Assembly (NCBI GenBank): GCA_017399535.1
Contig: JAFQBX010000034.1
Span: forward strand, 1-64,000
Direction of reading: 5' to 3'
DNA: 64,000 bases
Origin: Clostridia bacterium
GTDB lineage: Bacteria; Bacillota; Clostridia; Oscillospirales; Acutalibacteraceae
Below, piece by piece: positions 54,947 through 63,452 of the stretch. The position numbers and the translations under genes are program-made. Position 1 is the first letter of the stretch, and each line of letters starts with the position of its first letter. The notes beneath the pieces were generated by a model, which was not told the DNA's origin, ran no database searches, and saw only the letters and a list, made by a program, of their open reading frames with translations.

Positions 54947-56118
54947 TGAATACAAAAATTGACGCAAAATTCAAGGACAACGGAAAATTAAAGCTTCTCA
55001 TTATCGTAGGCACACGACCTGAAATTATCCGTCTTGCCGCAGTTATCAATAAGGCAAGGGTTTATTTCGACACAATTCTCGCCCATACGGGTCAGAATTA
55101 CGATTACAACCTCAACGGAATCTTTTTCAAGGATTTAAAGATTGACGAGCCCGACGTATATCTCGACGCTGTCGGAAACGACCTTGGCGAAACAATGGGC
55201 AACATCATCGCAAAGTCGTATCAGCTTATGGCGGAGATAAAGCCGGATGCTGTTTTGGTTCTCGGCGATACTAATTCCTGTCTCAGCGTCATCGGAGCAA
55301 AGAGATTGCACATTCCCATTTTCCACATGGAAGCGGGTAATCGTTGCAAGGACGAGTGTCTGCCCGAGGAAACAAACCGCCGCATAGTTGACATTATTTC
55401 GGATGTAAACTTGGCATACAGCGAACATGCGAGAAAGTATTTGCACGAATGCGGTTTACCGAAAGAAAGGGTGTATGTGACCGGCTCACCGATGGCCGAG
55501 GTTTTGCACAATAACCTTGCCGAAATCGAAGCATCCGACGTTCACGAGCGACTCGGACTCGAAAAAGGGAAGTACATTCTCCTTTCCGCTCACCGAGAGG
55601 AAAATATCGACACCGAAAAGAATTTTATTTCGCTTTTCACCGCTATCAACAAAATGGCGGAAAAGTACGATATGCCGATACTTTATTCCTGCCATCCGCG
55701 CTCCAAAAAGCGCCTCGAAGCCAGCGGATTCCAGCTTGATAAACGAGTTATTCAGAATCAGCCCCTCGGTTTCCACGATTACAACTGTTTGCAGATGAAC
55801 GCCTTTGCTGTTGTAAGCGATAGCGGCACTCTCCCCGAGGAAAGTTCCTTCTTCACCAGCATCGGAAAGCCGTTCCCTGCCGTTTGCATCAGAACGTCGA
55901 CCGAACGTCCCGAAGCATTGGACAAGGCGTGTTTTGTCTTAGCGGGAATTGATACAAAGTCGCTTTTACAGGCGGTCGATACCGCTGTCACCGCTAACGA
56001 AAACGGCGACTATGGAATCCCCGTACCCGATTATATCGACGAAAATGTGTCAACAAAGGTGGTCAAGCTCATTCAGTCGTATACCGGCGTTGTGGACAAA
56101 ATGGTTTGGCGCAAATAA
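54946..56118 (+). CDS. capG: UDP-N-acetylglucosamine 2-epimerase family (CapG/FnlC/WecB-like)
   Basis: The 390-residue protein has IIVGTRPEIIRLAAVI, HTGQNYDYNLNGIFF, LVLGDTNSCLSVIGAKR, HMEAGNRCKDECLPEETNR, LSAHREENIDTEKN and SDSGTLPEESSFFTSIGKP. It epimerises C2 to give UDP-N-acetyl-L-fucosamine as the last step of CapEFG. The start overlaps the CapF stop. The operon terminator follows. Confidence 0.93.
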   Translation: MNTKIDAKFKDNGKLKLLIIVGTRPEIIRLAAVINKARVYFDTILAHTGQNYDYNLNGIFFKDLKIDEPDVYLDAVGNDLGETMGNIIAKSYQLMAEIKPDAVLVLGDTNSCLSVIGAKRLHIPIFHMEAGNRCKDECLPEETNRRIVDIISDVNLAYSEHARKYLHECGLPKERVYVTGSPMAEVLHNNLAEIEASDVHERLGLEKGKYILLSAHREENIDTEKNFISLFTAINKMAEKYDMPILYSCHPRSKKRLEASGFQLDKRVIQNQPLGFHDYNCLQMNAFAVVSDSGTLPEESSFFTSIGKPFPAVCIRTSTERPEALDKACFVLAGIDTKSLLQAVDTAVTANENGDYGIPVPDYIDENVSTKVVKLIQSYTGVVDKMVWRK

Positions 56119-56125
56119 TATGAAT

Positions 56126-56157
56126 AAAAGAGATGACGGATTTCCGTCATCTCTTTT
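56126..56157. terminator. Terminator of the capsule operon
   Basis: AAAAGAGATGACGGA pairs with TCCGTCATCTCTTTT around a 2-3 base TT loop, with a T-run after it. It marks the end of the capsule locus. Confidence 0.9.
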
Positions 56158-56262
56158 TAATTATTTGAAGCCAAATCATATCGCTGTTTGCCATCATTTC
56201 ATAAATTGCAACCTATGCACCATTCTGTTTGTCTTTCATAATATGGTTTGGGGAGGTGAAAA

Positions 56263-56682
56263 ATGATGGCTATTTTTTGTTGCGAAAACAGAGCGAGCTG
56301 CACCGGCTTGGCAGTAATCGCAAGCGCAATTCTCGGCGTGATTGCTGCCTTTTTACGCATCACAGCGGTAATTACTGTTACACCGGCATTCCTTTGGGTA
56401 GCGCTTGGTGTTGCGGTTGTATATCTCGCCGTTTTACTTGCTACCACCGGTTGTAATCAATCAGCGCGTTGCTGTCGGTGCAGAGGTTGCGCTTTAACCG
56501 CTTTGCTTGCAAGTATCCTTGGTACTGCACTCGTTTCGGTTGTTCTGTTAGCAATCACCTTTGCTGCTACCAGCGTCATCGGTGCTATTTTGGTGGGACT
56601 GCTTATATTCTTCCTTTCACTGATTTTGTCCGCTACCGCTTGCTTGGTGGCTGGCTGTTGCAGATGTGAAAACACACTCTAA
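56263..56682 (+). CDS. Small hydrophobic cysteine-containing membrane protein
   Basis: 139 residues, strongly hydrophobic, with about four helices separated by cysteine clusters (FCCENRASC, CNQSARCCRCRGC and CCRCEN at the end). GGGGAGGTGAAAA precedes the ATG. Similar small proteins are widely conserved in Clostridia without a role. It is followed by the terminator shared with the tRNA gene. Confidence 0.7.
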   Translation: MMAIFCCENRASCTGLAVIASAILGVIAAFLRITAVITVTPAFLWVALGVAVVYLAVLLATTGCNQSARCCRCRGCALTALLASILGTALVSVVLLAITFAATSVIGAILVGLLIFFLSLILSATACLVAGCCRCENTL

Positions 56683-56702
56683 GCAGTGAATTAGCAATAT
56701 AG

Positions 56703-56734
56703 AAAAATCCGTTCTCTATTGAGAACGGATTTTT
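56703..56734. terminator. Terminator shared by tRNA-Leu and the small membrane gene
   Basis: AAAAATCCGTTCTC / GAGAACGGATTTTT, 14 bases perfect with a TATT loop, ends the tRNA transcript on minus and the plus-strand gene. Confidence 0.85.
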
Positions 56735-56737
56735 GTT

Positions 56738-56824
56738 TGGTGCTGGTGACCGGACTTGAACCGGTACGGTGTTGCCACCGAGGGATTTTAAGTCCCTTGC
56801 GTCTGCCGATTTCGCCACACCAGC
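56738..56824 (-). tRNA. tRNA-Leu (UAA anticodon)
   Basis: An 87-base type II tRNA with encoded CCA. GCTGGTG pairs with CACCAGC as the acceptor; GACTTAAAATC carries anticodon TAA; the long variable arm (CGGTGGCAACACCG) and T loop GGTTCAAGTCC are intact. It is complete, unlike the tRNA-Leu fragment at 11320. Confidence 0.96.
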
Positions 56825-56913
56825 GAACTACCAATATATTATACTCACTTGCGCCCAAAGTGTCAAGCAAAAGGTATCACATTTTATACGATTTATTCTC
56901 GTGGGGTGAGGAG

Positions 56914-57465
56914 TTACATATTTTCGTCAATCAGCTTTGCAATATATGCGCGGTCCCACAGAAGTATTCTATTCGCCGCGGCAAGCTCGACCGCCGAATC
57001 TGTAAAGTAGCTGTTGGTTACAACAATGCCGACGTGACAGCCGTAATACTCTCTCGCTGCGGTGATTTCCTGAACGGGCGTGTTAGACAGTCGGGTCGAA
57101 TATACCTTACACTGAACGGCGTAGCGCACTCCGTCACGGCTCATTATTATATCGGCGCCTTGGTCGTGCGAGGAAACGGTCAGTTCAACGTTTTCAAACC
57201 CCACCGCTTCGAGCAGGTCAGCTGTATACTGTTCGAATTCAAGCCCGCTCATTTCGTCAATTTTTTGAAGTTCGCTTTCTACCGTTGGGCTGAATTTCAT
57301 GCCGCGACACCTTTTTGAGCCAAAAGCGGACAAAATAAGGTCGAGTATCCCCACGATAGCAAAAATCGCTCCAAAGCCATAATAAACGACGCTATCGTTA
57401 AAATAGCCGCACACGCCTGCGGCAACGCCGCCTAAAATGAGAGTAAATGCGCTAAGTTTTCGCAT
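56914..57465 (-). CDS. Membrane-anchored Mrr-type restriction endonuclease-like protein
   Basis: 183 residues. Two N-terminal hydrophobic helices (TLILGGVAAGVCGYF, GFGAIFAIVGILDLILSAF) are followed by an Mrr-like PD-(D/E)XK core: LEFEQYTADLLEAVGF (Glu ~77), DQGADIIM (Asp ~105) and YAVQCKVYS (Gln ~118, Lys ~120). It may cleave foreign or modified DNA at the membrane. The next gene is unrelated, so it is a stand-alone nuclease. Confidence 0.85.
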   Translation of the reverse strand: MRKLSAFTLILGGVAAGVCGYFNDSVVYYGFGAIFAIVGILDLILSAFGSKRCRGMKFSPTVESELQKIDEMSGLEFEQYTADLLEAVGFENVELTVSSHDQGADIIMSRDGVRYAVQCKVYSTRLSNTPVQEITAAREYYGCHVGIVVTNSYFTDSAVELAAANRILLWDRAYIAKLIDENM

Positions 57466-57528
57466 TTTACATTTCCTCCATACTGTAATCGGGCTGTTTT
57501 AAAGCCCAAAAACAGCCCGATAAATCAA

Positions 57529-60255
57529 TTATTTGAATATTCCGAATGAAACGACCTGAACCATTTCCTCATCATACTTAAAGGTTACCTTATGGTCGCC
57601 GTCGTTCACCCAAATTTCGCGAACGAACTTAAATTCCTTACCTGCCGAGCCATTAACGGCAAGGGTCAGTTTGCACTGGTCGTCAACGAACAGGCGCACG
57701 GTCATCTGAGCCAGCGATTGAGCGTCAGACTTTAACACAGCCGAAACGATGTGGTGACCCTTTTCGGTCGCGGTGAATGGATATTCCTCGGTATGTGAAA
57801 CGCTGTCAAGGGTCATCAAAGGTGTCTTTCCCTCGTCGGTCAGCATGAGCGCTTCAAGGTCGATTCCGCCCGTTTTAATAAATCTTTCGAAGGAACGGCA
57901 ATTCATCAGGAAGCGAAGCATGGTCTTTGCACTGCGCTGCAATTCACCGAGGGTAAGTGTACCGTCCTCAAGCGATTCGTGGAGATTGTCGGGTGCCGTC
58001 TGGGCATCGCCTGTAACCATATAAATATCGTTCTGGGCACGAAGCATAGCACAGATATTTTCCTTTGACTGAACGCCGCCGTCGTGGTTCATCATTGCCC
58101 ACCAGTCGGTCATTACAAAGCCCTTGTAGCCCCATTCGTTGCGCAGAAGCTGGGTATTAAGGTCAAAGTTGCTTGCCGACCAGATGCCGTTCATCGGGTT
58201 ATACGACGTCATGATAGAAAGCACGTTGCTTTCCTTTACTGCAATTTCGAATGCCTTTGCATAAATTTCGCGTACGGCACGTTCAGAGATAATCGAGTTG
58301 GAGGAATGACGGCAGGTTTCCTGACTGTTTGCGATAAAGTGCTTTATTACAGCGGTGTTGCCCGTCTTTTCAATTCCTCGGCAGATGGCGGCTGCCATCT
58401 TACCCGTGAGGAGCGGATCCTCGGAAAAATACTCAAAATTACGTCCGTTTAAGGGGTGGCGGTGAATGTTTATTCCCGGACCAAGCAAACAGTCAACCTC
58501 GTTTGCCTGAAGCTCGACACCCTCGTAAACAAACATTTCTTCCACAAGGTCGGTGTCGAAGGAGCAGGCAAGCAGGGTGCCGTTAGGCATAGCAGATGCC
58601 TTTGCTCCGCTGTCAAGACGGAGTCCGCTCGGACCGTCGGTGCCGCAAGCAATCGGGATTCCGAACGCTTGAAGCTCGGGGGTAAGTCCGCCGAATGCAC
58701 AGCCCGTTCCGGGAGTAACCTTCGGGCTCGACATTCCTTCGCCGTAAACGAGAACCTTTAAATCATTATTATTGAGCTGAGCGACAAACTCGTCGAGGGT
58801 GCATTTGCCCGATTTTACGTCCATGAGCTTAAAGCCCTTGTCACCTGTATATTCAATTGCATCAGGTCTAGCCGCAACCATTCTTTCTTCGAGGTCGTAG
58901 TCGCGGGTAGGAACCGGCTCGTATGCCATTTCGTAGCTTCCGAGCGAGTTTGCAACCGGCTTCATGCGGTCAAATTTGACCGTCGGCATAAGCGCAGGTT
59001 TGCAAACCTCGGTCACTGTCGTAGCATAGACGTTATATGAATAAGCGTATTCGGCATCGCGTACCGACGTGCCGACATAAAGCTTGTATTCGCCCTCTTC
59101 GAGAACGTATGAAGCTCGGTATCCTGTCACGCCGCTGTCGTCGTAGGACGCCATTTTATCCGCTGTGAAGGAAATTGTAAGCTGCTCACTTTCATTCGGT
59201 GCGAGTTCCTTTGTTTTCTTAAATGCGACCAGCTGACGAAGGGGCTTTCCGAGCTTACCCTGAGGAGCTTCGTAATAAATCTGGACAACTTCCTTGCCAT
59301 TAAATGTGCCTGTGTTGGTGACGGTGACCTTTGCGGTGATTTCACCATTTTCGGTGGTTATTTCATCGGTTTTGACATCAAAAGTGGTGTACGAAAGGCC
59401 AAATCCAAAGGGATATTTAACCATATTTTTTGCCACCGTTTCGAAATAGCGGTAGCCGACGTAAATATCCTCCACGTACTTATTCTCAACCCTGTCGCCA
59501 AAATTGGCTGTCGAGGGATACTGATTGATATTATGTACGATGGTGTCGGCAAGCTTACCCGACGGAGTTACGTCACCGCAGAGAATGTCGGCAGCGGCAT
59601 TTCCGCCCTCCATACCGCCCTGCCAAACGTAAATGAGGCCGTCGATATTATTTTCGTTCACAAAGTTTACGTCGATGACGTTTCCGACGTTGAGAAGCAC
59701 GACGACCTTGTCGAATGCCGCCGAAACCTTCTTTACCATATCGAGCTCGACGTCGGTGAGGAAGTAGCTTCCTTCTCCTGCAAAATTGTCGTGGTCCTCG
59801 CCGGCAGTTCGTCCGATGATGATGAGTGCGACGTCGGAATTAGCCGCTGCATCGGCAACAACCTGGTCGTCAAGGGGCATTTCCTTCTGACACCAAGGTT
59901 CCTGAGCCCAACCTGCGCCCTTGTCGAATGGATTTTCCTCCACCCAAGCGGCATAAATCGATGCCAATTCCTCGTTAACCGAGACCTGACTGTTATTTCT
60001 GAGCCCGTCTATGATATTGGTCACATAGGGCGAATTTACCATGCCGCCCGAACCTGTACCACTCTTATAATAATTAAACTGAATACGTCCGAAAACAGAG
60101 ATTCTTTCGCCCTTTTTAAAGGGTAAAACACCATTCTCGTTCTTTAATAAAACAGAGCCCTCTGCCGCAATTTTACGCGAAAAGGTTGCCAGCTCGGCAA
60201 TGGGCTGGGGCTTTAAATTATTCAAATCATATCCGCCAATAATATTCTCCGACAT
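57529..60255 (-). CDS. Glycoside hydrolase family 3 with permuted domain order
   Basis: 908 residues. The order is reversed relative to usual GH3: the alpha/beta-sandwich domain comes first (VLLKNENGVLPFKKG, VALIIIGRTAGEDHDNF, YVWQGGMEGGNAAADIL), then an FnIII-like region (PFGFGLSYTTFDV), then the TIM barrel (GLTPELQAFGIPIACGTDGPSG, LGPGINIHRHPLNGRNFEYF, VIKHFIANSQETCRH, and nucleophile Asp ~717 in VMTDWWAMM). A C-terminal beta-rich extension follows. Permuted GH3 enzymes are known in Ruminococcus and Butyrivibrio beta-glucosidases. No signal peptide, so it is intracellular. Confidence 0.9.
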   Translation of the reverse strand: MSENIIGGYDLNNLKPQPIAELATFSRKIAAEGSVLLKNENGVLPFKKGERISVFGRIQFNYYKSGTGSGGMVNSPYVTNIIDGLRNNSQVSVNEELASIYAAWVEENPFDKGAGWAQEPWCQKEMPLDDQVVADAAANSDVALIIIGRTAGEDHDNFAGEGSYFLTDVELDMVKKVSAAFDKVVVLLNVGNVIDVNFVNENNIDGLIYVWQGGMEGGNAAADILCGDVTPSGKLADTIVHNINQYPSTANFGDRVENKYVEDIYVGYRYFETVAKNMVKYPFGFGLSYTTFDVKTDEITTENGEITAKVTVTNTGTFNGKEVVQIYYEAPQGKLGKPLRQLVAFKKTKELAPNESEQLTISFTADKMASYDDSGVTGYRASYVLEEGEYKLYVGTSVRDAEYAYSYNVYATTVTEVCKPALMPTVKFDRMKPVANSLGSYEMAYEPVPTRDYDLEERMVAARPDAIEYTGDKGFKLMDVKSGKCTLDEFVAQLNNNDLKVLVYGEGMSSPKVTPGTGCAFGGLTPELQAFGIPIACGTDGPSGLRLDSGAKASAMPNGTLLACSFDTDLVEEMFVYEGVELQANEVDCLLGPGINIHRHPLNGRNFEYFSEDPLLTGKMAAAICRGIEKTGNTAVIKHFIANSQETCRHSSNSIISERAVREIYAKAFEIAVKESNVLSIMTSYNPMNGIWSASNFDLNTQLLRNEWGYKGFVMTDWWAMMNHDGGVQSKENICAMLRAQNDIYMVTGDAQTAPDNLHESLEDGTLTLGELQRSAKTMLRFLMNCRSFERFIKTGGIDLEALMLTDEGKTPLMTLDSVSHTEEYPFTATEKGHHIVSAVLKSDAQSLAQMTVRLFVDDQCKLTLAVNGSAGKEFKFVREIWVNDGDHKVTFKYDEEMVQVVSFGIFK

Positions 60256-60375
60256 ACAAAGTTACCACCTAAATATAAAGTTATAGATATCATACCAAAA
60301 AATTATATGTTTTTCAACATTTTTAAGGAGAATATATGGCAAATTATCACATTATAATTATTAGAGGTGATATTT

Positions 60376-61182
60376 TTGGCTTGTATGAATTTATTTGCAG
60401 CAGGTTTCTTGATAGGGGTTGGCTCGGTAGCGCCCGGAGTAAGCGGCGGCTCGATGGCAATCGCCTTTGGAATATATGAAAAAATGGTCGAAATTCTGAC
60501 CGATTTCCGCAAAAAACTTAGGAGTGAGCTTCACTATTTGTTGCCGCTCGTTATGGGTTCAGTTGTGGGAATTGGAGTTTTTTTGCTAGGACTGAACTTT
60601 TTGTTTGACAGGTACGAGTTTTTTATGCGATTTTTATTCGCAGGGGTTATGCTCGGCACCTTTCCGTCGGTTTATTCGGCGGCAACCGCTTGCGGATACA
60701 AGGGATATTATCCGCTTATTTTTATTGCCGCGATGCTGATTTCGCTTTTTGGCTATCAGGCGATTGGCGGCAATTTCGGAGGCGGAATAACGCCGTTTAT
60801 TGCAGGAATATGCGGCATTATAATCGGAATCGGCACAATTATTCCCGGTATCAGCGCATCGGCAGTGCTGATGGCAATAGGACTATATAAGCCGTTGCTC
60901 ACCGCCATCGCCGAGTTTAAACTTGCCATAATAATCCCCACTGCTTTGGGCTTTGTGATAGCGGTAGCTTCGCTTTTAAAGGCGGTAAAGTGGCTGTTTG
61001 ATATGTATCACGGCGAAATTTCGTTTGTGCTGTTTGGTCTGCTCGGAAGCTCGGTCGCGGCAATAGTACCGCGAATTGACGTAATCGACCTGTCGCTTTT
61101 GATAGCCATAGCGCTGTCCATTATTGCCGCGATAGCATCATATCTTTTTGGCAAAAGTGCGGCGCAAAAATCCCGTGATTGA
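60376..61182 (+). CDS. DUF368 membrane protein (candidate undecaprenyl phosphate translocase)
   Basis: About 268 residues with roughly eight membrane helices. The conserved GVGSVAPGVSGGSMAIAFGIY near the start and GTIIPGISASAVLMAIGLY later are the DUF368 inverted-repeat signatures. DUF368 proteins (PopT) have been reported to recycle undecaprenyl phosphate across the membrane. The start is uncertain: TTG at 60376 is 5 bases after AGAGGTGA, ATG at 60385 is next. Confidence 0.88.
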   Translation: MACMNLFAAGFLIGVGSVAPGVSGGSMAIAFGIYEKMVEILTDFRKKLRSELHYLLPLVMGSVVGIGVFLLGLNFLFDRYEFFMRFLFAGVMLGTFPSVYSAATACGYKGYYPLIFIAAMLISLFGYQAIGGNFGGGITPFIAGICGIIIGIGTIIPGISASAVLMAIGLYKPLLTAIAEFKLAIIIPTALGFVIAVASLLKAVKWLFDMYHGEISFVLFGLLGSSVAAIVPRIDVIDLSLLIAIALSIIAAIASYLFGKSAAQKSRD

Positions 61183-61230
61183 CAGGGTAAATGCGGTGGT
61201 GTAAAATAAATCATAAAGGCGGTGGAAATT

Positions 61231-61941
61231 ATGGCTGACGAAAAGTTTATCAGGACAGAAATGCTGATTGGAAAAGAAAATTTAGACCGACTCAAAGACA
61301 GTCACGTTGCCGTTTTCGGCATCGGGGGAGTCGGCTCGTACACGACCGAGGCATTAGCACGGGCAGGTGTAGGTCAGCTCACCCTCATCGACGCCGACAC
61401 GGTAAACGAAAGCAACATTAACCGCCAGCTTATTGCTACCGTAAACACGATTGGTCGTAAAAAGGTCGAGGTGGCAAAGAGCCGCATTCTCGAAATAAAT
61501 CCCGATGCAAAGGTTAATGTTTATCCCATATTTTTCGACGATAAAACAATGGGTGAAATTGATTTTTCGGGAATTGATTACATCGTCGATGCCATCGACA
61601 GCGTAAAATCAAAGGTCGCATTAATCGTTCTTGCAAAAGAAAAAGGTATTCCGATTATCAGCTCGATGGGTACGGGTAATAAGCTCGACCCGACGCGATT
61701 TGAGGTAGCCGATATTTCAAAGACGAGCGTTTGTCCACTTGCCCGGGTTATGCGAAAACAGCTTGGACTTTGCGGCATAAAGCATCTCAAAACCGTCTAT
61801 TCAAAGGAAGATGCTATTACACCGCCATTGGTCAGCGATGAAGATAGTTCACGACCGATACCCGCAAGCATTTCATTTGTACCGAGCGTTGCAGGACTGA
61901 TTATCGCAGGCGAGGTTATAAAGGATATTTGTGATATTTAA
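61231..61941 (+). CDS. tcdA: tRNA threonylcarbamoyladenosine dehydratase (TcdA)
   Basis: 236 residues from the ATG at 61231 (GGCGGTGG upstream). ThiF/E1-like fold: VAVFGIGGVGSYTTEALAR, LIDADTVNESNINRQLIA, YIVDAIDSVKSK and SSMGTGNKLDPTRFEV. It cyclises t6A37 to ct6A in tRNAs using ATP. Single-gene unit. Confidence 0.93.
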   Translation: MADEKFIRTEMLIGKENLDRLKDSHVAVFGIGGVGSYTTEALARAGVGQLTLIDADTVNESNINRQLIATVNTIGRKKVEVAKSRILEINPDAKVNVYPIFFDDKTMGEIDFSGIDYIVDAIDSVKSKVALIVLAKEKGIPIISSMGTGNKLDPTRFEVADISKTSVCPLARVMRKQLGLCGIKHLKTVYSKEDAITPPLVSDEDSSRPIPASISFVPSVAGLIIAGEVIKDICDI

Positions 61942-62149
61942 CTTTTGAATATAAAAAAAGAGCCGTTATTAGGAGCGCTCGCATAGGGAGAAATTGGTTT
62001 TTCGCATAAATTCGACATGACTCATAGCAACAAATCCTTGTAATACATAAAGTATTACTGCGCTTTTTGCCTTAATCGACAGAAATCTACGCTATTTATA
62101 GGTGCTACGCAGTTTTGAAGTGGAAACTTTTTAGATTAACAAATAACAA
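61942..62149. other. Non-coding stretch before a strong terminator
   Basis: No credible frame. It contains GGAGCGCTC and other short complementary blocks and runs into the terminator at 62150-62185, so it could be the 3' untranslated region of tcdA or a separate small RNA. No covariance family recognised. Confidence 0.4.
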
Positions 62150-62185
62150 AAATCCCGGAATGCTGTCGCATTTCGGGATTTTTTT
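62150..62185 (+). terminator. Strong rho-independent terminator
   Basis: AAATCCCGGAATG / CATTTCGGGATTT (one G-T wobble) and a run of seven Ts. Confidence 0.85.
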
Positions 62186-62244
62186 ATGAAGCTAAGCGGA
62201 AAAGTGGACGTTCAAAACCATTTTATCACTATGACATCCCGCCC

Positions 62245-62406
62245 TTAGTCACGGCTCGTTTTTTCTTGTTGATTGAAATGTTGCTTCAACACCATGTTGA
62301 TATATTGAGATAGGGAACGATCGTCTTTTTCTGCTTCGTTTTTTGCTGTTTCCAGGATATCGCTGTCAATGGTAATGCTGATTTTTTCTTTTAATGGTCG
62401 CAACAT
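62245..62406 (-). CDS. Small ribbon-helix-helix (CopG/Arc-type) protein
   Basis: 53 residues, too short to be flagged by a 60-codon cut-off. KEKISITIDSDILETAKNE and SLSQYINMVLKQHFNQ show the RHH strand and helices. The start is probably the second of two adjacent ATGs, 5 bases after GAGG. RHH proteins of this size are antitoxins or plasmid/operon repressors; no toxin gene is evident next to it. The divergent promoter at 62466 may be its target. Confidence 0.75.
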   Translation of the reverse strand: MLRPLKEKISITIDSDILETAKNEAEKDDRSLSQYINMVLKQHFNQQEKTSRD

Positions 62407-62465
62407 CATCACCTCGAAAATAATTTAAAATCCAAAAATAATTATAAAAGAAATCAAAAAAAATA

Positions 62466-62494
62466 TTGACAAGTGCGATAAAGTAGGATAAAAT
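62466..62494 (+). promoter_or_regulatory. Promoter for the small membrane gene pair
   Basis: TTGACA (62466-62471), 17-base spacer, TAAAAT (62489-62494), about 110 bases before the first small gene. Confidence 0.65.
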
Positions 62495-62603
62495 AATCCG
62501 ACAGAAAGACCTAGTTTTTGACAAAAAAAGTTATAATTTTCCTTTTATTTGTCTAATTTGACGTATTTGGAAATTTGTGTCAATTGCTTAATAAGGTGGT
62601 TTA

Positions 62604-62744
62604 ATGCTTAATTTTATTTTTGGTATAATTGTTGGTAGCGGTTTTTCCTTTTTAGTTTTTTCGGTTTTCAGCGTTAGCAGGATTAAAGAAACTGATGATA
62701 AACTTGATAACGATTTAGAGCTAAAGGGAACCAATAATGAATAA
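62604..62744 (+). CDS. 46-residue membrane peptide (DUF3789-like)
   Basis: One hydrophobic helix (FIFGIIVGSGFSFLVFSVF) then a charged tail with KETDDKLDNDLELKG. AAGGTGG precedes the ATG. It overlaps the next ORF by 8 bases. The shape resembles small phage/mobile-element proteins annotated DUF3789, but identity is unproven. Confidence 0.55.
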   Translation: MLNFIFGIIVGSGFSFLVFSVFSVSRIKETDDKLDNDLELKGTNNE

Positions 62745-62958
62745 TGCTAACCCAATAGTAATTTTTGCAATTGCAGCAGTAGTGCTTTTGATATTGTTTG
62801 TAATTTTGATTGGACTTATTCAGTTTTATAACGAATTTATAACCGAGCTACAATATCTTAGCAGTGAAATTGAAAGAACTGACGGGGAGGAAAGGGCATA
62901 CTGGTTATCGCGAAAACGAAGATTATGGCTTTCACTCCTTCCATTTGTAAAATATTAA
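62737..62958 (+). CDS. 73-residue membrane peptide
   Basis: An N-terminal helix (IVIFAIAAVVLLILFVILIG) followed by an amphipathic charged region with SEIERTDGEERAYWL and RKRRLWL. Overlaps the preceding gene, suggesting a two-peptide membrane pair. No family recognised. Confidence 0.6.
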   Translation: MNNANPIVIFAIAAVVLLILFVILIGLIQFYNEFITELQYLSSEIERTDGEERAYWLSRKRRLWLSLLPFVKY

Positions 62959-63053
62959 ACACACAAAGTTTTCACAAACAATACTCATTGAACACCGATT
63001 GCTATTATGTTATAATTAAATTGAATAATAAATAATTTTTTGGCAGGTGTAGT

Positions 63054-63452
63054 ATGAATATTATTATTTGTGTTGATGATAATAACGGCTTACTTTTTAA
63101 CCGCCGTCGTCAGAGTAGGGACAGAGCTTTATGTGAAAGGGTGGTTGCCCTCTCGTCCCAATCGACCTTGTGGATGAATGAATATTCGTCATCTCTTTTT
63201 TCTGCTGAATCGGTGAAGGTGGACTCTGATTTTCTCGAAAAGGCAGGGGAAGGCGACTATTGCTTTATCGAAAATGTTGATTTCACACCTTATCTAAATA
63301 AAATTGAAAGAATAATAATCTATCGTTGGAATAGAGCTTATCCTTCGGATACGGTGTTTGACGATAGCATTTTAACCTCGCGTATGCTCATAAAATCCAC
63401 TGATTTCGCGGGATTTTCGCATGAAAAAATTACGGAGGAAATATACGAATGA
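63054..63452 (+). CDS. Conserved 132-residue protein of unknown function
   Basis: Starts MNIIICVDDNNGLLFNRRR and contains the conserved EKAGEGDYCFIEN and IYRWNRAYPSD. It overlaps the next gene (ATGA), so the two are co-translated. The family is recurrent in Oscillospiraceae beside the endonuclease below, suggesting a shared, undescribed function. GGCAGG lies 8 bases upstream. Confidence 0.7.
   Translation: MNIIICVDDNNGLLFNRRRQSRDRALCERVVALSSQSTLWMNEYSSSLFSAESVKVDSDFLEKAGEGDYCFIENVDFTPYLNKIERIIIYRWNRAYPSDTVFDDSILTSRMLIKSTDFAGFSHEKITEEIYE

Noticed and set aside
56633..56818. 61-codon frame across the tRNA-Leu gene
   Set aside because: Translation of tRNA and terminator sequence; spurious.
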